Origin: Clostridiales bacterium
Lineage (GTDB): Bacteria > Bacillota > Clostridia > Christensenellales > Aristaeellaceae
Assembly (NCBI GenBank): GCA_004552515.1
Contig: SFOF01000077.1
Location: 1 to 14,870, forward strand
DNA: 14,870 bases
Reading direction: 5' to 3'
Position numbers and translations under genes: made by a program. The first letter of the stretch is position 1. The number at the start of each line of letters is the position of its first letter. Below the pieces are notes generated by a model, which made no database searches, was not told the origin of the DNA, and saw only the letters and a list, made by a program, of their open reading frames with translations. Positions 12,582-14,870 of the stretch are shown piece after piece.

Positions 12582-13762
12582 CTGAGCACCTCCAGCGCCA
12601 TGGTGACGTGCATCGCCATGCCGACGGCCATGCACCTTTCATCGATGTGGAAATCGCGGCTGTGCAGCGGCGGCGCGGGCAGCTCGTCCTCGCGCACGCA
12701 GCCGATGTGATAGAACGCGCCGGGCGCTTCGTCGCTGAAGAAGGAGAAATCCTCCGCGCCCATGCTCGGCTCGGCCTTTTCCAGCATATGCTCCGCGCCG
12801 AACAGCCGCGCGCCCACCTGATGCACGCGCTCGGCCTCGTTCAGATCGTTCACCAGCGCGTTATAGCCGGGCTTGATGCGCACGTCCGCTGTACAGCCCA
12901 TCGCCTGCGCCACGCCCGAAACGACCTCATTGATGCGCTGCTTCATCATCGCGCGGATCTCGGCGTTGGCCGTGCGCAGCGTGCCCTTCATCGTCACCTC
13001 GTCGCAGATGATGTTGGACGCGCGCCCGCCCTCGATTTTTCCGATGCTCAAAACGGCGCTCGACAGCGGCGAAAGATTGCGCGACACCAGCGTTTGCAGC
13101 ACCGATATGATCTGCGCCGCGCACACGATCGCATCGCGACCGCTCTCGGGATACGCGCCGTGCCCCGACAAGCCGTGAACGACCAGCGTAACGCTGTCTG
13201 TGGAGGCGTTCAGCGTCCCCCGGCGCGTTTCCACCGTGCCGACGGGGAGGCGCGGCATGACGTGCAGCCCGTAGACGTGATCGACGTGCGGGTTCTCCAT
13301 CACGCCCGCCTTGACCATGCGCTCCGCGCCGCCCTCGGATTCCTCGGCGGGCTGGAAGAGCAGCTTCACATTGCCATGCAGCTCGTCCTTCATGCCGTTT
13401 AAGATCGCCGCCGCGCCCAGCAGGATGGCCGTGTGCGCGTCGTGGCCGCAGGCGTGCATCATGCCCGGATGCGTCGAGCGGAACGGGCAGCCCTCCGGCT
13501 CCTCGACCGGCAACGCGTCGATGTCGGCTCGGAAGGCCACCGTCTCGCCCGGATGCGCGCCTCGGATCAGGCCGACCGTCCATGTATTCTCGGTGGTATA
13601 CTCGATTCCCAGCTCGTCCAGCGCTTCGGTGATGATCCTCTGCGTTTCAAATTCCTGATTGCCCGGCTCGGGCACGCGATGCAGGCGGCGGCGCAGCGCC
13701 ACGGCCCACTCAAGCTGCTTCTCGGCCAGCGCCCTGATCTCTTGATCAGTCATATCTATCAT
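12578..13762 (-). CDS. M20D-family amidohydrolase (N-acyl-amino-acid hydrolase type)
   Basis: 394 residues, typical of M20 subfamily D. RADIDALP (78-85), MHACGHDAH (102-110, metal ligands Cys105 and His107), QPAEE (137-141) and GLHV (His167) form the di-metal site. PLHSRDFHIDE near the C-terminus gives the last ligand. A dimerisation domain lies around 185-295 (VHGLSGHGAYPESGRDA). Relatives deacylate N-acyl amino acids, hippurate, indole-acetyl-amino acids or N-acetyl-diaminopimelate. ATG 13762 has GGAAGGA just 2 nt upstream; ATG 13753 (MTDQEIR) with an 11-nt spacer is an alternative. The 131-nt gap after alanine racemase shows neither terminator nor clear promoter, so co-transcription is likely. 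A 6-bp GCGCGC hairpin lies in that gap at 13778-13798. Confidence 0.9.
   Translation of the reverse strand: MIDMTDQEIRALAEKQLEWAVALRRRLHRVPEPGNQEFETQRIITEALDELGIEYTTENTWTVGLIRGAHPGETVAFRADIDALPVEEPEGCPFRSTHPGMMHACGHDAHTAILLGAAAILNGMKDELHGNVKLLFQPAEESEGGAERMVKAGVMENPHVDHVYGLHVMPRLPVGTVETRRGTLNASTDSVTLVVHGLSGHGAYPESGRDAIVCAAQIISVLQTLVSRNLSPLSSAVLSIGKIEGGRASNIICDEVTMKGTLRTANAEIRAMMKQRINEVVSGVAQAMGCTADVRIKPGYNALVNDLNEAERVHQVGARLFGAEHMLEKAEPSMGAEDFSFFSDEAPGAFYHIGCVREDELPAPPLHSRDFHIDERCMAVGMAMHVTMALEVLR
12587..12593 (-). promoter_or_regulatory. Ribosome binding site for the GTG start of the flavin reductase
   Basis: GGAGGTG on the minus strand lies within the last codons of the M20 gene, 5 nt before GTG 12581. 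With the 4-nt stop/start overlap this indicates coupled translation. Confidence 0.8.
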
Positions 13763-13893
13763 CGTCCTTCCGTGTTTGCGCGCTTCATGGCGGCGCGCTT
13801 CTTCAAGTGTCGATGTCCGTCGGAGTTTCTCTCAAAAATCACATATTTTGCTTCATAAGCCATTGAGGACGCCGGCCTTTTCCCGGAATCCGC

Positions 13894-14870
13894 TCACATC
13901 TCCTGCACAATATCCGTAACCTCGCCGTTCTCCATATACACGCGGGGAACGCGCCGGCCGGTGCGCGCCAGCGATTCGTTGCGGTTGAGATGTGCCACAG
14001 AGGCGTATTCGTCCACGCCGATGCTCCCGCCCAGCAGGATCACCTCGTCGCCCTCCCGCACGCCGGGAATATCGGTCACGTCGGCCATCATCTGATCCAT
14101 GCACACCAGCCCGGCCACCGGCGCGCGTTTGCCGCGGATCTCCACCGTGCCGGTGTTGTTGAGCCGCGGGAAGCCGTCGATATAGCCCGCCGAAATCGTG
14201 GCGATCACGCTGTCGCGCGCGAGCGGATTGTCCTCGTCGTAGCCCAGGCACTCGCCTGCGGGCACCGTGTGCAGCTGCGCCACGCGCGCCTTGACAGTCA
14301 TGGTCAGCTGGCTCTCCTCGGGATGCTCGTAGCCGCGCGGATACACGCCGTACAGCCACGCGCCCGTGCGCACCGCGTCCATCTGCTCCCCGGGATAGCG
14401 CACCATGCCGATGCTGTCCAGCGCGTGCGTCATGACGGACAGGCCGCGCCTTTCGAGCGCCTCCCTGGCGAAGCGCAGCCGCGCGAACTGCCGCTGATCG
14501 TTCTCATAGCTGCGCAGCGCCAGATGCGTGAACAGCCCCTCGAGCGAAGCGACGCCGCTTTTTTCCATCATCTCGGTCACGCCCTCGACCTCCTCCGGCA
14601 TCAGTCCCAGCCGGTGAAGGCCAGTTTCAACCTTGAGATGCACGCGCGCCTTCTTCCCCACGCGCTTCGCCGCCGCGACCACGCTCTCGGCATACGCGCG
14701 GGAGAACACCGTCAGCGCCATGCCCTTTTCAATCGCCTGATCGAGCTGACGATCGCCCATCAGCCCCAGCACGAGCACGTCGATGTCCAGCCCCAGCGCG
14801 TACAGCTCCTCCGCTTCATTATAGGAAGCGACGGCAAAAAAGCGCTGGCCCTCGCCGTAGAGAACCTGCG
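13894..14870 (-). CDS. alr: Alanine racemase, 5' end cut by window edge
   Basis: The frame continues past the GTG at 14778 to the window edge, so 324 codons are visible (first complete codon 14868-14866) and about 50-60 N-terminal residues are missing, including the PLP-binding Lys. Visible family blocks are KVETGLHRLGL (substrate-binding Arg), MDAVRTGAWLYGVYPR, AGYIDGFPR (catalytic Tyr), VCMDQMMADVTD and the C-terminal domain. The enzyme is a PLP-dependent fold-III racemase making D-Ala for peptidoglycan. The block usually reading H-x-A-N-S reads HALDSIG, with Asp for the phosphate-contacting Asn, and DTGM reads ETGL. A serine or broad-specificity racemase is therefore possible. It heads the visible racemase - M20 - flavin reductase - DppA run. 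Confidence 0.88.
   Translation of the reverse strand, partial: QVLYGEGQRFFAVASYNEAEELYALGLDIDVLVLGLMGDRQLDQAIEKGMALTVFSRAYAESVVAAAKRVGKKARVHLKVETGLHRLGLMPEEVEGVTEMMEKSGVASLEGLFTHLALRSYENDQRQFARLRFAREALERRGLSVMTHALDSIGMVRYPGEQMDAVRTGAWLYGVYPRGYEHPEESQLTMTVKARVAQLHTVPAGECLGYDEDNPLARDSVIATISAGYIDGFPRLNNTGTVEIRGKRAPVAGLVCMDQMMADVTDIPGVREGDEVILLGGSIGVDEYASVAHLNRNESLARTGRRVPRVYMENGEVTDIVQEM

Noticed and set aside
13763..13893. Independent promoter for the M20 gene
   Set aside because: TATGTG- and TTGAGA-like hexamers occur, but none has a partner at 16-18 bp.
1..14870. CRISPR array, insertion sequence or phage genes as a hidden system
   Set aside because: No regularly spaced repeats, transposase or integrase motifs, or phage structural genes were seen on either strand.

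Overview
The window reads as a chromosomal segment of a GC-rich (about 60% by eye) Firmicute, most likely an uncultured gut-type Clostridium. The grounds are strong AGGAGG-type ribosome binding sites, compact sigma-A promoters, U-tract terminators, AraC regulators paired with Gfo/Idh and ThuA sugar genes, a secreted YARHG-domain protein and a GlpP-family antiterminator. The genus cannot be named from this window. I see no insertion sequence, prophage, CRISPR array, tRNA or rRNA. Both ends cut through genes.

Left part (1-4147): a minus-strand operon runs AraC regulator, then Gfo/Idh/MocA dehydrogenase, then a CE15-like esterase that leaves the window at base 1. It starts from a near-consensus promoter with a structured leader of about 170 nt. 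Facing away is a ThuA-family gene whose promoter has a perfect -10 but no -35. Between the two promoters lie two near-identical 10-mers 22 bp apart, a good candidate AraC operator. Gfo/Idh plus ThuA plus CE15 suggests use of modified plant glycans or 3-keto sugars.

Middle (4148-7258): about 430 bp of lower-GC DNA with no convincing gene, then a minus-strand FAD-dependent oxidoreductase divergent from a second AraC-type regulator with a cysteine-rich PocR-like sensor domain. The pair looks like a small autonomous regulated module.

Right part (7259-14870), all minus strand: alanine racemase (cut by the right edge), M20D amidohydrolase, flavin reductase-like protein and M55 D-aminopeptidase (DppA). 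The last three are translationally coupled. Next come a secreted beta-propeller/peptidoglycan-binding/double-YARHG protein, a broken GlpP antiterminator gene and an M14 metallocarboxypeptidase. The racemase, D-aminopeptidase, amidohydrolase and wall-binding protein together suggest handling of D-amino-acid-containing or cell-wall-derived peptides. The GlpP gene carries a 10-bp tandem duplication at its start and an apparent internal out-of-frame deletion, so it is probably a pseudogene.

Several starts were moved from the longest open frame on ribosome-binding-site and promoter evidence: AraC to 3066, the FAD protein to 5936, the PocR-AraC protein to 6095, the flavin reductase to a GTG at 12581 and DppA to 12034.
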